From Bernardetiaceae bacterium (lineage in GTDB: Bacteria; Bacteroidota; Bacteroidia; Cytophagales; Thermoflexibacteraceae), in assembly GCA_025057115.1 (NCBI GenBank), contig JANWWZ010000023.1:1-35145 (forward strand): a DNA stretch of 35,145 nt. Direction: 5' to 3'. Position numbers and translations under genes: made by a program. Under the pieces are notes generated by a model that was given only the letters and a program-made list of their open reading frames with translations, made no database searches and was not told where the DNA came from. Positions 27,208 to 35,145 of this stretch are shown here, piece by piece. Numbering within the stretch: the first letter of the stretch is position 1; each line of letters starts with the position of its first letter.

Positions 27208-28404
27208 ATGGAAAAAACAACTACAAGTGCGGACTCAAAAACTCTCTCTAGCAAGGGCTCTTTTGAGCTAAGAGATATTTTTCAGGGCGATCCCGTGCTC
27301 TGGGCTGTGGTGTTTGCCCTTTCTATGATTGGAATTTTGCTTGTGTACAGTGCTACCGGTACACTAGCTTTCCGCTACATGGAAGGGGATACAGAAACCT
27401 ACTTGCTGCGCCATACCTCCATAGTCCTTGTGGGATTTATTGCTATGTGGTTTTGCAGCCGAATAGACTACCGCGTGTATTCGCGTCTTTCGCGTTTTGC
27501 TTTGCTGCTTTCGGTTCCTTTGTTGCTTTTTACATGGCGCTATGGAGTTACTATCAACGATGCTACGCGCTGGATAACCATTCCCTACTTTAACCGAACT
27601 TTTCAACCGGCTGACCTGGCAAAGTTTGCTCTCATCGTCAATGTAGCGAGTATGCTTGCAAAAAGGCAAAATGCCATACGCGTGGATGCCCAGCGAGCAT
27701 TTACTCCTATTTTGATCTGGTGTGGAATCATATGCGGACTCATCGGGCTGTCTGACCTTTCTGGAGCGGTGTTGCTCTTTGTTACTTGTATGTTACTCAT
27801 GTTTATTGGAAGGGTGCCTTCGCGCTACTTGCTTAATCTTTTAGCAGTAGGGCTTATTGCAGGTTTGTTTGCTGTAGTGGTAGGGCAGCGCGGAGAAACA
27901 GCTAAAAACCGCCTCAAAGCCTTTTTTGACCTAGAGCAAATGCCTTTCCAAGCTGAACAAGCTCATATTGCTATTGCTACCGGAGGTTTTATTGGCAAAG
28001 GTCCAGGTCAAAGCGTTCAACGAGACTATATCCCTCATCCATATTCTGACTTCATTTTTGCTATCTTGATAGAAGAATATGGCTTTGTAGGGGCAGCAGT
28101 GGTAATAGCTCTATACCTGACTTTGCTCTATCGCGGTATGCTGGTAGCGGCTAAAAGCGAGCTGGCTTTCGGCGGACTGCTTTCAGCGGGGCTAAGTTTT
28201 AGCCTTGTAATACAAGCGTTTGTAAACATGGGTGTAGCAGTGGGTATCTTGCCCATCACTGGGTTGCCTTTGCCACTTATTAGCATGGGAGGCACTTCCA
28301 TGCTCTTTACAGGAGTGTCTATTGGTGTGATTATCAGCGTGAGCCGAGGTATACGCACCATCCGACCTTTAGAGGTCCGTCAAGCAAGGTTAAAGCTTAC
28401 CTAA
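27208..28404 (+). CDS. ftsW: Septal peptidoglycan glycosyltransferase FtsW
   Basis: A SEDS-family polymerase that makes septal glycan strands from lipid II together with FtsI. The 398-residue protein has a cytoplasmic N-terminus of about 40 residues and then about ten membrane helices. Family landmarks include QPADLAKFALIV, the periplasmic-loop stretch FQAEQAHIAIATGGFIGKGPGQS, DFIFAILIEEYGFVGA and LPLPLISMGGTSMLF. The frame is also open upstream, to 27145 inside murD, but the ATG at 27208 gives the expected length and avoids a 52-base overlap. murG follows after 13 bases. Confidence 0.97.
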   Translation: MEKTTTSADSKTLSSKGSFELRDIFQGDPVLWAVVFALSMIGILLVYSATGTLAFRYMEGDTETYLLRHTSIVLVGFIAMWFCSRIDYRVYSRLSRFALLLSVPLLLFTWRYGVTINDATRWITIPYFNRTFQPADLAKFALIVNVASMLAKRQNAIRVDAQRAFTPILIWCGIICGLIGLSDLSGAVLLFVTCMLLMFIGRVPSRYLLNLLAVGLIAGLFAVVVGQRGETAKNRLKAFFDLEQMPFQAEQAHIAIATGGFIGKGPGQSVQRDYIPHPYSDFIFAILIEEYGFVGAAVVIALYLTLLYRGMLVAAKSELAFGGLLSAGLSFSLVIQAFVNMGVAVGILPITGLPLPLISMGGTSMLFTGVSIGVIISVSRGIRTIRPLEVRQARLKLT

Positions 28405-28417
28405 AAAATTTAAAGCA

Positions 28418-29536
28418 ATGAGCTTGCAGAGAGTCATTATTAGCGGTGGAGGTACAGGAGGGCATATATATCCTGCCATCGCTATTGCAGAAGCATTGCA
28501 GCGGCACATTCCACAGATAGAAATACTCTTTGTAGGCGCAGAAGGGAAAATGGAGATGGAAAAAGTACCTAAGGCAGGTTATTCTATCGTAGGACTGCCT
28601 ATTCGCGGCTGGCAACGCGGAAAATGGCGAGTTAATGTAACGTCTTTGCCTTGGAGAATAGTAGCAAGTTTGTGGAAGGCTTATCGCATACTAAGGCAAT
28701 TTCGCCCTGATGCAGTGATAGGAACAGGTGGCTATGCCAGCATTGCAATAGGGCAGCTTGCTGCGTGGATGGGCGTGCCGTTGTTTTTGCAAGAACAAAA
28801 TGCTTTCGCTGGCTTTACTAACAGATTGCTGGGAAAGTATGCTCGTAAAATTTGCGTCGCTTATCCTATGATGGAAAAGTTTTTCCCTAAAGATCGCATC
28901 GCATTGACAGGAAACCCTGTAAGGCAAGACCTTCATTGCCTAGATAAACTGCGTCTAGAAGCTGCTAAGTACTTTGGGCTTAATCCAGAAAGCAAAACCA
29001 TCTTTGTTATGGGAGGCAGTCTGGGAGCCAATACTATTAACCAAGCTGTTTTGAAGGCATTGCCTAAGTGGATGGCAGCAGGTTACCAACTCATTTGGCA
29101 GACTGGGAAGGCTTATTACGAATCTTTGCAAGAAACAGTGCCCTCATATCAAGGGCTGTATATGAGTCAGTTTATCTATCAAATCCCTTATGCATATGCG
29201 CTTGCCGATGTAGTAGTATCACGTGGAGGGGCTATTTCTATTTCTGAAATTTGCATAGCAGGCAAGCCTTGCATTTTAGTGCCTTCCCCTAATGTGGCGG
29301 AAGATCACCAAACTCACAATGTTGAAACATTAGCCAGCAGAGGGGCGGCTATCGTAATTAAAGACAACCAAGTAGTAGAACAGCTAGGGGATGTTCTCTT
29401 GGAACTGCTTTCGGACAAAGCTCGGCAAGAGTCTTTAATAAAAGCTATTAAAAACTTTGCTCGCCCTACGGCAGCAGATGAAATTGCCAAATTAATTATC
29501 AACGAGGTTGAAAAATTGCAAGTTCATGCTGGATAA
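28418..29536 (+). CDS. murG: UDP-N-acetylglucosamine-N-acetylmuramyl-(pentapeptide) pyrophosphoryl-undecaprenol GlcNAc transferase MurG
   Basis: Converts lipid I to lipid II on the inner face of the cytoplasmic membrane. The 372-residue GT-B enzyme opens with the lipid/diphosphate loop SGGGTGGHIYPAIAIAEAL (GGTGGH at 11-16). The second glycine loop MGGSLGANTINQAV and the UDP-GlcNAc-binding stretch VVSRGGAISISEICIAGKP with VPSPNVAEDHQTHN are present. The last 11 bases overlap the start of murC, so the two are likely translationally coupled. Confidence 0.97.
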   Translation: MSLQRVIISGGGTGGHIYPAIAIAEALQRHIPQIEILFVGAEGKMEMEKVPKAGYSIVGLPIRGWQRGKWRVNVTSLPWRIVASLWKAYRILRQFRPDAVIGTGGYASIAIGQLAAWMGVPLFLQEQNAFAGFTNRLLGKYARKICVAYPMMEKFFPKDRIALTGNPVRQDLHCLDKLRLEAAKYFGLNPESKTIFVMGGSLGANTINQAVLKALPKWMAAGYQLIWQTGKAYYESLQETVPSYQGLYMSQFIYQIPYAYALADVVVSRGGAISISEICIAGKPCILVPSPNVAEDHQTHNVETLASRGAAIVIKDNQVVEQLGDVLLELLSDKARQESLIKAIKNFARPTAADEIAKLIINEVEKLQVHAG

Positions 29537-30929
29537 TATTCGCTTTGTCTATTTTATTGGTATCGGCGGAATTGGCATGAGCGCTTTAGCGCGCTGGTGC
29601 CGGATTAATGGCTACCAAGTAGCAGGCTATGATCGCACTGCTACTCCCCTGACCGATGCCTTGCAATCCGAAGGCATTCCCATTCACTTTGAAGACAATA
29701 TTCACCTTATCCCTGCTGATTTTCTCGCCTCTCCGAAAAAAACATTAGTAGTTTATACCCCTGCTATCCCTAAAGAACATCAAGAACTTCAATACTTACA
29801 AGCCGCTGGATTCAACTGCCAAAAGCGCGCAGCTGTGTTGGGATGGATAGCCAACCAAATGCGCTGTCTTGCTATAGCAGGTACTCACGGAAAAACCAGC
29901 ACTAGTGCCACCTTAGCCCATCTGTTGCACTACAATCAAGAGGATTGTGCTGCCTTTCTGGGAGGAATCGCACAAAATTATCAAACCAATTTTTTGCCTA
30001 ATCGAGGCACGCCAGCCTGTGCTTGGGCAGTGGTAGAAGCCGATGAATACGACCGGTCATTTTTGCATCTTCTGCCCCGAGCTGCTGTTATTACTTCCAC
30101 TGATGCAGACCATTTGGATATTTATGGTCAAAGTGAACATTTGCTAAAAAGCTATGCTGAATTTGGCAATAAGGTTTGCCAAGGCGGTTGGCTATTTTTA
30201 CATCATTCTACTCAGCTTAGCAAAAATGACTTTGAAGGACGAAACACGTGGCGTTACGCCGTTCACCAGGAAAAAGAAGTGGACGTGTGGGCTGAAAACA
30301 TTCGCCTACAAAAGAATGCCATTTTATTTGACTGGATGGTTCAAGGCAGGGCGTTGTTGAAAGAAGTGATCTTACCCGTTCCAGGATTGCACAGCCTTAG
30401 CAACGCCCTTGCAGCCATTACCATTGCTTGGAAGGTGGTTCAGGTAAGCCCTGAGAAGCTCAAGGAAGCCCTTGCCACTTATAAAGGTGTTAAGAGGCGT
30501 TTTGAAATCGTGCTTGAATCCGACTGGCTAGTTTATGTAGATGACTATGCACATCACCCCACTGAAATAGAAGCGTTCATTGCCGCTATGCGTTTGCGAT
30601 ATCCTCGCCGCCACCTGACGGTGATCTTTCAACCGCATTTGTTTTCCCGCACACGCGATTTTGCAGAAGGTTTTGCCAAAAGTCTTAGCCAAGCCGACCG
30701 ACTCATTTTGCTGCCCATCTATCCAGCTCGCGAAAAACCCATCGATGGAGTTGATTCTGAACTAATTTTTCGCCATGTTAGCCTAAAAGATAAGTACCTT
30801 GTCAGTGAAGTAGAACTGTTACCCCTACTGGAACAACTTCCTATTGACCTACTTGCTACCGTTGGAGCGGGAGATATAGATCGCTTCGTTCCCCAGATAG
30901 CAAATATGTTTACTTGCAAAATTCCATAA
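29526..30929 (+). CDS. murC: UDP-N-acetylmuramate-L-alanine ligase MurC
   Basis: Adds L-alanine to UDP-MurNAc, the first amino acid of the peptidoglycan stem. The 467-residue protein has the N-terminal UDP-binding loop FIGIGGIGMSALA, the ATP loop AIAGTHGKTSTSATL, the EADEYDRSFL motif, TSTDADHLDIYG, and the C-terminal DDYAHHPTEIEA and FQPHLFSRTRDF stretches. ATG at 29526 lies inside the end of murG (11-base overlap). An in-frame TTG at 29508 would add six residues and is less likely. ftsQ follows after 3 bases. Confidence 0.97.
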   Translation: MLDNIRFVYFIGIGGIGMSALARWCRINGYQVAGYDRTATPLTDALQSEGIPIHFEDNIHLIPADFLASPKKTLVVYTPAIPKEHQELQYLQAAGFNCQKRAAVLGWIANQMRCLAIAGTHGKTSTSATLAHLLHYNQEDCAAFLGGIAQNYQTNFLPNRGTPACAWAVVEADEYDRSFLHLLPRAAVITSTDADHLDIYGQSEHLLKSYAEFGNKVCQGGWLFLHHSTQLSKNDFEGRNTWRYAVHQEKEVDVWAENIRLQKNAILFDWMVQGRALLKEVILPVPGLHSLSNALAAITIAWKVVQVSPEKLKEALATYKGVKRRFEIVLESDWLVYVDDYAHHPTEIEAFIAAMRLRYPRRHLTVIFQPHLFSRTRDFAEGFAKSLSQADRLILLPIYPAREKPIDGVDSELIFRHVSLKDKYLVSEVELLPLLEQLPIDLLATVGAGDIDRFVPQIANMFTCKIP

Positions 30930-30932
30930 GCT

Positions 30933-31694
30933 ATGCGCCAGTTTAGACTTAAAAAGCGGGCAAAAATACTACTGGTAACAATAGCCATTTTTGCAGCAGT
31001 AGGCTTTGCAAGCAGGCATTACGTGCGCCTTGCCAATGGAAAAATACTTATTAAGCTCAATTACAGCGGTCAAGAGCAACTTTTTACCGAAGCTGACATA
31101 GAGGCAATTGTCAATGAATTTCGCAAAGAAGATTCTTTAAGCAATCAACCTGGCATTATCAATTTGGTGGCGCTTGAAAACCGCATTAAACAGGTTAGTT
31201 TCATAGAAGATTGCCAAGTATCACGTGATTTAAAAGGCACCATCCTCATCCAAGTAACACAGCGAAAACCCATAGCCCGTGTGATTCGCAATCGCGGTGG
31301 CAGTTATTACATCTCCAATGAAGGCAAAATGATTCCTACCTCCGAGCGGTTTACTGCCCGAACCCTCGTAGTAACAGGAGTAGGCACCGACTCCCTTTCT
31401 CATTTAGATACCCTAGTGCAGCCCTATGGCAAAGCATTTGTGCAGTTGTTGAACTATATTCATAATGATCCCTTCTGGAAGGCTCAGATTGCACAAATAG
31501 ACATTGATCAAGAGATGAATTTGGTCTTATATCCCGTTGTAGGCAACCAAATCATAGAATTCGGCTTGCCGCAAAACATAGAAAGTAAATTTAAACGATT
31601 ATTACTTTTTTACGAAAAAATCGTGCCTGCTAAAGGCTGGACGGCATACCGCCGAGTAAATCTCAACTTTGATAATCAAATTGTTTGCGAATAA
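30933..31694 (+). CDS. ftsQ: Cell division protein FtsQ
   Basis: A 253-residue bitopic divisome protein with a basic cytoplasmic start (MRQFRLKKRAK), one membrane helix (about 11-27) and a periplasmic part. The periplasmic part has a POTRA-like region whose core can be seen at LENRIKQVSFIEDCQVSRDLKGTILIQV, followed by the beta domain with QRKPIARVI and YYISNEGKMIPTS, which are typical FtsQ/DivIB stretches. FtsQ recruits the FtsL/FtsB-type complex. Position between murC and ftsA is the standard one. Confidence 0.92.
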   Translation: MRQFRLKKRAKILLVTIAIFAAVGFASRHYVRLANGKILIKLNYSGQEQLFTEADIEAIVNEFRKEDSLSNQPGIINLVALENRIKQVSFIEDCQVSRDLKGTILIQVTQRKPIARVIRNRGGSYYISNEGKMIPTSERFTARTLVVTGVGTDSLSHLDTLVQPYGKAFVQLLNYIHNDPFWKAQIAQIDIDQEMNLVLYPVVGNQIIEFGLPQNIESKFKRLLLFYEKIVPAKGWTAYRRVNLNFDNQIVCE

Positions 31695-31729
31695 ATAAGC
31701 ACCAATGCACTAAATAAATTTTTACTATT

Positions 31730-33034
31730 ATGAGTGACAAAATTATCGTCGGATTGGATATTGGCACTACCAAAATATGCGCTGTCGTAGGGAGATTGGA
31801 CAATTTCGGCAAGTTGGAAATCATCGGCATGGGTAAGGCGAATTCACAAGGAGTAAAAGAAGGGGTGGTTTCCAACATCAGCAAAACTACCGCAGGCATT
31901 ACTGAAGCTATTGAAGAGGCAGAAAAAACCTCTGGCATTGAAATTCGAGTAGTCAATGTAGGCATTGCTGGCAAGCACATTCGCAGTTACCGCCACCGCG
32001 GTAGCATTACTCGCAGCCGAGGCGATGACGAAATCACTCTCGAAGATGTGCAGCGCCTTACCAATGACATGTACCGCACTGTTACTACTCCAGGCAGCGA
32101 AATTATTCACGTCATGCCTCAACACTATACAGTGGACTATGAAGAAAACATTAAAGATCCAGTAGGCATGGCAGGAGTCAAACTAGAAGGGGATTTTCAT
32201 ATCATCACTGCTCAAACTAATGCTGTCAAAAATATCAAGCGCGCTGTAGAGCGTGCAGGCTTGCAAATAGAGAACATCATATTAGAACCCCTTGCCTCCA
32301 GCCTTTCTGTCCTTAGCGAAGAAGAAAAAGAAGCGGGCATCGCCATTGTAGATATTGGAGGAGGCACCACCGATATTGCTGTTTTTCACGATGGAATTAT
32401 TCGCCACACAGCTGTCATTCCATTTGGAGGAGAAATTATTACCAGTGATATCAAGCAAGGCTGTTCTGTTTTGGAAAGCCAAGCCGAACAGTTAAAAGTA
32501 CTTTTTGGCTCTTCGCTTTCGGCAGCTACTCCCGATAATGTGGTAGTATCTATTCCCGGCTTGCGCGACCGACCCCCTAAGGAAATTTCAGTCAAAAATT
32601 TAGCTCGCATTATAGAGGCTCGCGTGGAGGAAATTATCGAAATGGTTTATACGGAAATCCAGCGTTCAGGGTATGCCAATAAGTTAGCAGGAGGCATTGT
32701 ACTAACTGGCGGGGGGGCTATGTTGCAAGGCATTCGCGAACTATTCTCGTTAAAAACAGGAATGGATACCCGCATTGGCTACCCTAACGAACATTTGGGC
32801 AAAACTAAACACGAAGCAGTAAAAAGTCCAATGTATGCCACTTCAGTGGGCTTGGTACTGGCAGGCTTCATGACCATTGACGAGCGGGAGGATAACTACC
32901 TAAAAAGCCCTAAAATCACCGTTCCAGAGAGTTACGCGCAAGGAGGGCGTTTGTCAGCTTCTGATTTCTTCCGAGATATCTTGCGCAGAACCAAAGAACT
33001 ACTTATCGATGATTTCGACGATGGAAAATACTGA
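31730..33034 (+). CDS. ftsA: Cell division protein FtsA
   Basis: Actin-like ATPase that anchors FtsZ filaments to the inner membrane. The 434-residue protein starts with the phosphate-1 loop GLDIGTTKICAVVG, has IVDIGGGTTDIAVF (phosphate 2), a specific 1C-type insertion domain and IVLTGGGAMLQGI (adenosine motif). Near the C-terminus FFRDILRRTKELLIDDF can form the amphipathic membrane-targeting helix, but it is followed by an acidic end, DDFDDGKY. It lies 35 bases after ftsQ and 22 bases before ftsZ. Confidence 0.97.
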   Translation: MSDKIIVGLDIGTTKICAVVGRLDNFGKLEIIGMGKANSQGVKEGVVSNISKTTAGITEAIEEAEKTSGIEIRVVNVGIAGKHIRSYRHRGSITRSRGDDEITLEDVQRLTNDMYRTVTTPGSEIIHVMPQHYTVDYEENIKDPVGMAGVKLEGDFHIITAQTNAVKNIKRAVERAGLQIENIILEPLASSLSVLSEEEKEAGIAIVDIGGGTTDIAVFHDGIIRHTAVIPFGGEIITSDIKQGCSVLESQAEQLKVLFGSSLSAATPDNVVVSIPGLRDRPPKEISVKNLARIIEARVEEIIEMVYTEIQRSGYANKLAGGIVLTGGGAMLQGIRELFSLKTGMDTRIGYPNEHLGKTKHEAVKSPMYATSVGLVLAGFMTIDEREDNYLKSPKITVPESYAQGGRLSASDFFRDILRRTKELLIDDFDDGKY

Positions 33035-33056
33035 CGGATACTAAAATACTACTACT

Positions 33057-34526
33057 ATGAAGGAACGCAGGTATGAGTTTGATATTCCCACCAATACCGA
33101 TTCTATTATTAAGGTCATTGGGGTAGGAGGCGGCGGCAGCAATGCAGTAAATCACATGTACCGCCAAGGCATTCGCGGCGTGGACTTTTACGTTTGCAAC
33201 ACTGATGTACAAGCATTACAGCTAAGTCCTGTACCCAATAAAATCCAATTGGGTGCTAACTTAACAGGAGGGCTAGGGGCAGGCGCCAATCCTGAAAAAG
33301 GACGCAACGCAGCCATTGAAAGCAAAGACGAAATTCGCAAAATGCTCTCTGGCAACACCAAAATGGTATTTATCACTGCTGGCATGGGAGGAGGAACGGG
33401 CACGGGAGCCGCACCCGTCATTGCTGAAATTGCCAAAGAAATGGGCATCCTTACCGTAGGCATTGTTACGGCTCCTTTTCAGTTTGAAGGCAAACCTAAG
33501 CAAATACGCGCTGAACAAGGCATTGCCGAAATGCGCAAATATTGCGATTCAGTTATTGTAATCCTCAACAACAAATTGCGCGAAATTTACGGCAATACTA
33601 CCATGCGCGAGGCATTCAGTCAAGCAGATAACGTCTTAACAAAGGCTGCTAAGTCCATCGCCGAAATTATTACTGTACCAGGCATTATTAACGTGGACTT
33701 TGAAGATGTGCGCACAGTGATGAAAGACTCAGGAGTAGCCGTAATGGGCTCTGCTACTGCTGAAGGAGAAAATCGCGCTCGCCGTGCTGTAGAGGCAGCT
33801 ATTACCTCGCCCTTGCTCAATGATGCGGATATTTTCGGTGCCAAGTACATTTTGCTTAGCATCATGGTCGGCGACGAAGATACTTTCCAATTTGAAGAGC
33901 TAGAGGAAATTACTCAGTATGTCCAAGAACAAGCTGGCGACAGTGCAGAAGTGATCTTTGGGCAAGCAGTAGATGAATCTCTTGGCAAAGCCATTAGCGT
34001 AACTGTAATTGCTACTGGTTTTCATGAAAACCAGCGCAATGAGCCACAGCGAACTGTATACGACCTTGCCACTAGTAAGCGCATCAAAAATCCCGTACGC
34101 GATTTGAATAGAAAAGTGCCTCTTATCTTTGATAACGAAGCCGACTTTTTTGACCGAGATGAGGAACCGACTTCCCCGCCGCCTTCTTCTAAGCCTGCCG
34201 CTCCTAATAAACCTGAGAAAATTGTTTATAGGCTAGACGGAGAACAAATTCCTCCTCCAGTAACGTTAGAGTCGAATGAAGAAGTGCGCCGCCGTGTTTT
34301 AGAAGAGCAGTACAAAACGCGCTTGCAGCGCATGGAAGGCACTAAGTCTATTCACGAGCTTAGCAATCAAGAACTTCTTGAAAAGAAAGAAATTCCTGCT
34401 TACCTGCGTCGCAACGTCAAGCTAACTGACATGGATTCTTCTCACCATTCAATTTCACGCTTCAATATTACCGATGGCGAAAACTTGCTGGGAAATAATC
34501 GCTTTTTGCACGATAACGTGGATTAA
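33057..34526 (+). CDS. ftsZ: Cell division protein FtsZ
   Basis: Tubulin-like GTPase that forms the division ring. The 489-residue protein has GVGGGGSNAVNHM near the start, the tubulin signature GGGTGTG (residues 111-117), and the T7 synergy stretch around VDFEDVRTVMKDSGVAVMG. After the globular core (to about residue 330) comes a long linker rich in Pro and charged residues (EPTSPPPSSKPAAPNKPEK) and a C-terminal segment with IPAYLRRNVKL and a final NRFLHDNVD. The long tail is usual in Bacteroidota and presumably binds FtsA. It is the last gene of the cluster and a terminator follows. Confidence 0.98.
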   Translation: MKERRYEFDIPTNTDSIIKVIGVGGGGSNAVNHMYRQGIRGVDFYVCNTDVQALQLSPVPNKIQLGANLTGGLGAGANPEKGRNAAIESKDEIRKMLSGNTKMVFITAGMGGGTGTGAAPVIAEIAKEMGILTVGIVTAPFQFEGKPKQIRAEQGIAEMRKYCDSVIVILNNKLREIYGNTTMREAFSQADNVLTKAAKSIAEIITVPGIINVDFEDVRTVMKDSGVAVMGSATAEGENRARRAVEAAITSPLLNDADIFGAKYILLSIMVGDEDTFQFEELEEITQYVQEQAGDSAEVIFGQAVDESLGKAISVTVIATGFHENQRNEPQRTVYDLATSKRIKNPVRDLNRKVPLIFDNEADFFDRDEEPTSPPPSSKPAAPNKPEKIVYRLDGEQIPPPVTLESNEEVRRRVLEEQYKTRLQRMEGTKSIHELSNQELLEKKEIPAYLRRNVKLTDMDSSHHSISRFNITDGENLLGNNRFLHDNVD

Positions 34527-34563
34527 AACAACTGTTCTGGCGTTGTTACCCCTTATTAAAGTT

Positions 34564-34597
34564 AAAAAAAAAGGCTGCCTTTTAGACAGCCTTTTTT
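34564..34597. terminator. Bidirectional terminator after ftsZ
   Basis: Nine A (34564-34572) and GGCTG (34573-34577) face CAGCC (34587-34591) and six T (34592-34597), so the stem is A/T-extended on both strands around a 9-base loop. It can stop ftsZ transcription on the + strand and the convergent type IX substrate gene on the - strand. Confidence 0.85.
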
Positions 34598-34618
34598 GTC
34601 GAAAGTGAGAGCTAGTAC

Positions 34619-35145
34619 TTATTCCACTACCACTTTTGCAGTGAAGGTTTTTTGCCTGCCGATGGCGCTAATTACATAAGCTCCCGCTGCTAACTTGCCT
34701 ACCACTTGCTGGGGGAGAATCTCCAGCTGCGTGGTTCCTTCTTCTATCCGCTGCCGATGCACCTGCCGACCTACTACATCCCACATCACTAACCAACCTT
34801 CTCCTACACCACCCGCTGGCAAGACCACCTTCAAACTATGCCTGCTCTCTTCCCAAGGATTGGGATATACCTCCATCCGCTCACTTCCTGCCTCCAACCG
34901 CTCCCGCTCAAATACCACTACTGCTATCTTGGAATAACTCACACTGCCATCTTTGTCCACTTGCTTGAGCCGATAGTAGTTCTTGCCCAGCCATGGGCGT
35001 TCATCGTAGTGTACGTACTCCAACACCCCGTTGCTGTTGCCATCAACCCCCTTCGAAGCTACTCGACCTATGACGTGGAACCTTTCTCCATCCCGACTCT
35101 TTTCTACTTCAAAATAGTCGTTGTCCCGCTCCCATGCCGTTTTCC
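34619..35145 (-). CDS. Secreted protein with type IX sorting domain, C-terminal part only
   Basis: The minus-strand frame is open from its stop at 34619 to the right edge of the window, giving about 174 residues of the C-terminus of a larger protein. Near the edge it reads AWERDNDYFEVEKSRDGE, and then RPWLGKNYYRLKQVDKDGS, followed by EVYPNPW. These are the usual features before and within a Por secretion-system (type IX) C-terminal sorting domain: YYRLKQVD, then VYPNP, then a short beta domain ending KTFTAKVVVE. Such tails direct export across the outer membrane by the type IX system. The catalytic or binding part lies outside the window, so the function is unknown. Confidence 0.85.
   Translation of the reverse strand, partial: KTAWERDNDYFEVEKSRDGERFHVIGRVASKGVDGNSNGVLEYVHYDERPWLGKNYYRLKQVDKDGSVSYSKIAVVVFERERLEAGSERMEVYPNPWEESRHSLKVVLPAGGVGEGWLVMWDVVGRQVHRQRIEEGTTQLEILPQQVVGKLAAGAYVISAIGRQKTFTAKVVVE

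Noticed and set aside
31684-31722. Separate ftsA promoter in the ftsQ-ftsA gap
   Set aside because: TTTG and TAAATTTT are present but 27 bases apart instead of about 19, and the -7 lacks its G.

Overview
The window comes from a Gram-negative member of the Bacteroidota, most likely near the Cytophagales. Evidence: a gliding-motility GldC homologue, the C-terminal end of a protein with a type IX secretion (Por) sorting tail, a FtsI with a PASTA domain, the Bacteroidota order of the dcw cluster, and three promoters of the form TTG/TTTG-N19-TAnnTTTG, which is the promoter grammar of this phylum. No rRNA, tRNA, CRISPR array, phage gene or transposase gene was seen.

Left part (1-7165, + strand): a cluster of short palindromic repeats fills about 1-232. 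It is followed by pyrG (CTP synthase), yidC (membrane insertase) and gldC, packed as one likely operon, then ppk1 (polyphosphate kinase) and lipB (octanoyltransferase) under a separate promoter. Middle part (7289-18514, mostly - strand): an M20 amidohydrolase; an exported coiled-coil protein (+) closed by a strong terminator; a tightly overlapping phoD-like phosphatase / yicC / outer-membrane-protein operon; a methyltransferase (+); a family 4 glycosyltransferase; and a 1310-residue AsmA-like protein.

Right part (18515-34600, + strand): a complete division and cell wall (dcw) cluster: mraZ, rsmH, ftsL, ftsI, a small unknown membrane protein, murE, mraY, murD, ftsW, murG, murC, ftsQ, ftsA, ftsZ. 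The genes mostly overlap or lie within 50 bases of each other. Only one clear promoter (before mraZ) and one clear terminator (after ftsZ) were found. The promoter carries a three-repeat MraZ operator that overlaps the -33 element, so mraZ probably represses its own operon. The Mur enzymes and MraY/MurG build lipid II, RsmH modifies 16S rRNA, and the Fts proteins form the division machine. After the terminator, a minus-strand gene for a secreted type IX substrate runs off the right edge.

Most of the window is ordinary housekeeping sequence. The items most worth a second look are the palindromic repeats at 1-232, whose arms show compensating changes and whose units lie in both orientations; a probable single-base disruption of the murE start in an A-run at 23134-23138; the MraZ operator/promoter overlap; and the unrecognised membrane protein with a U-less hairpin between ftsI and murE.
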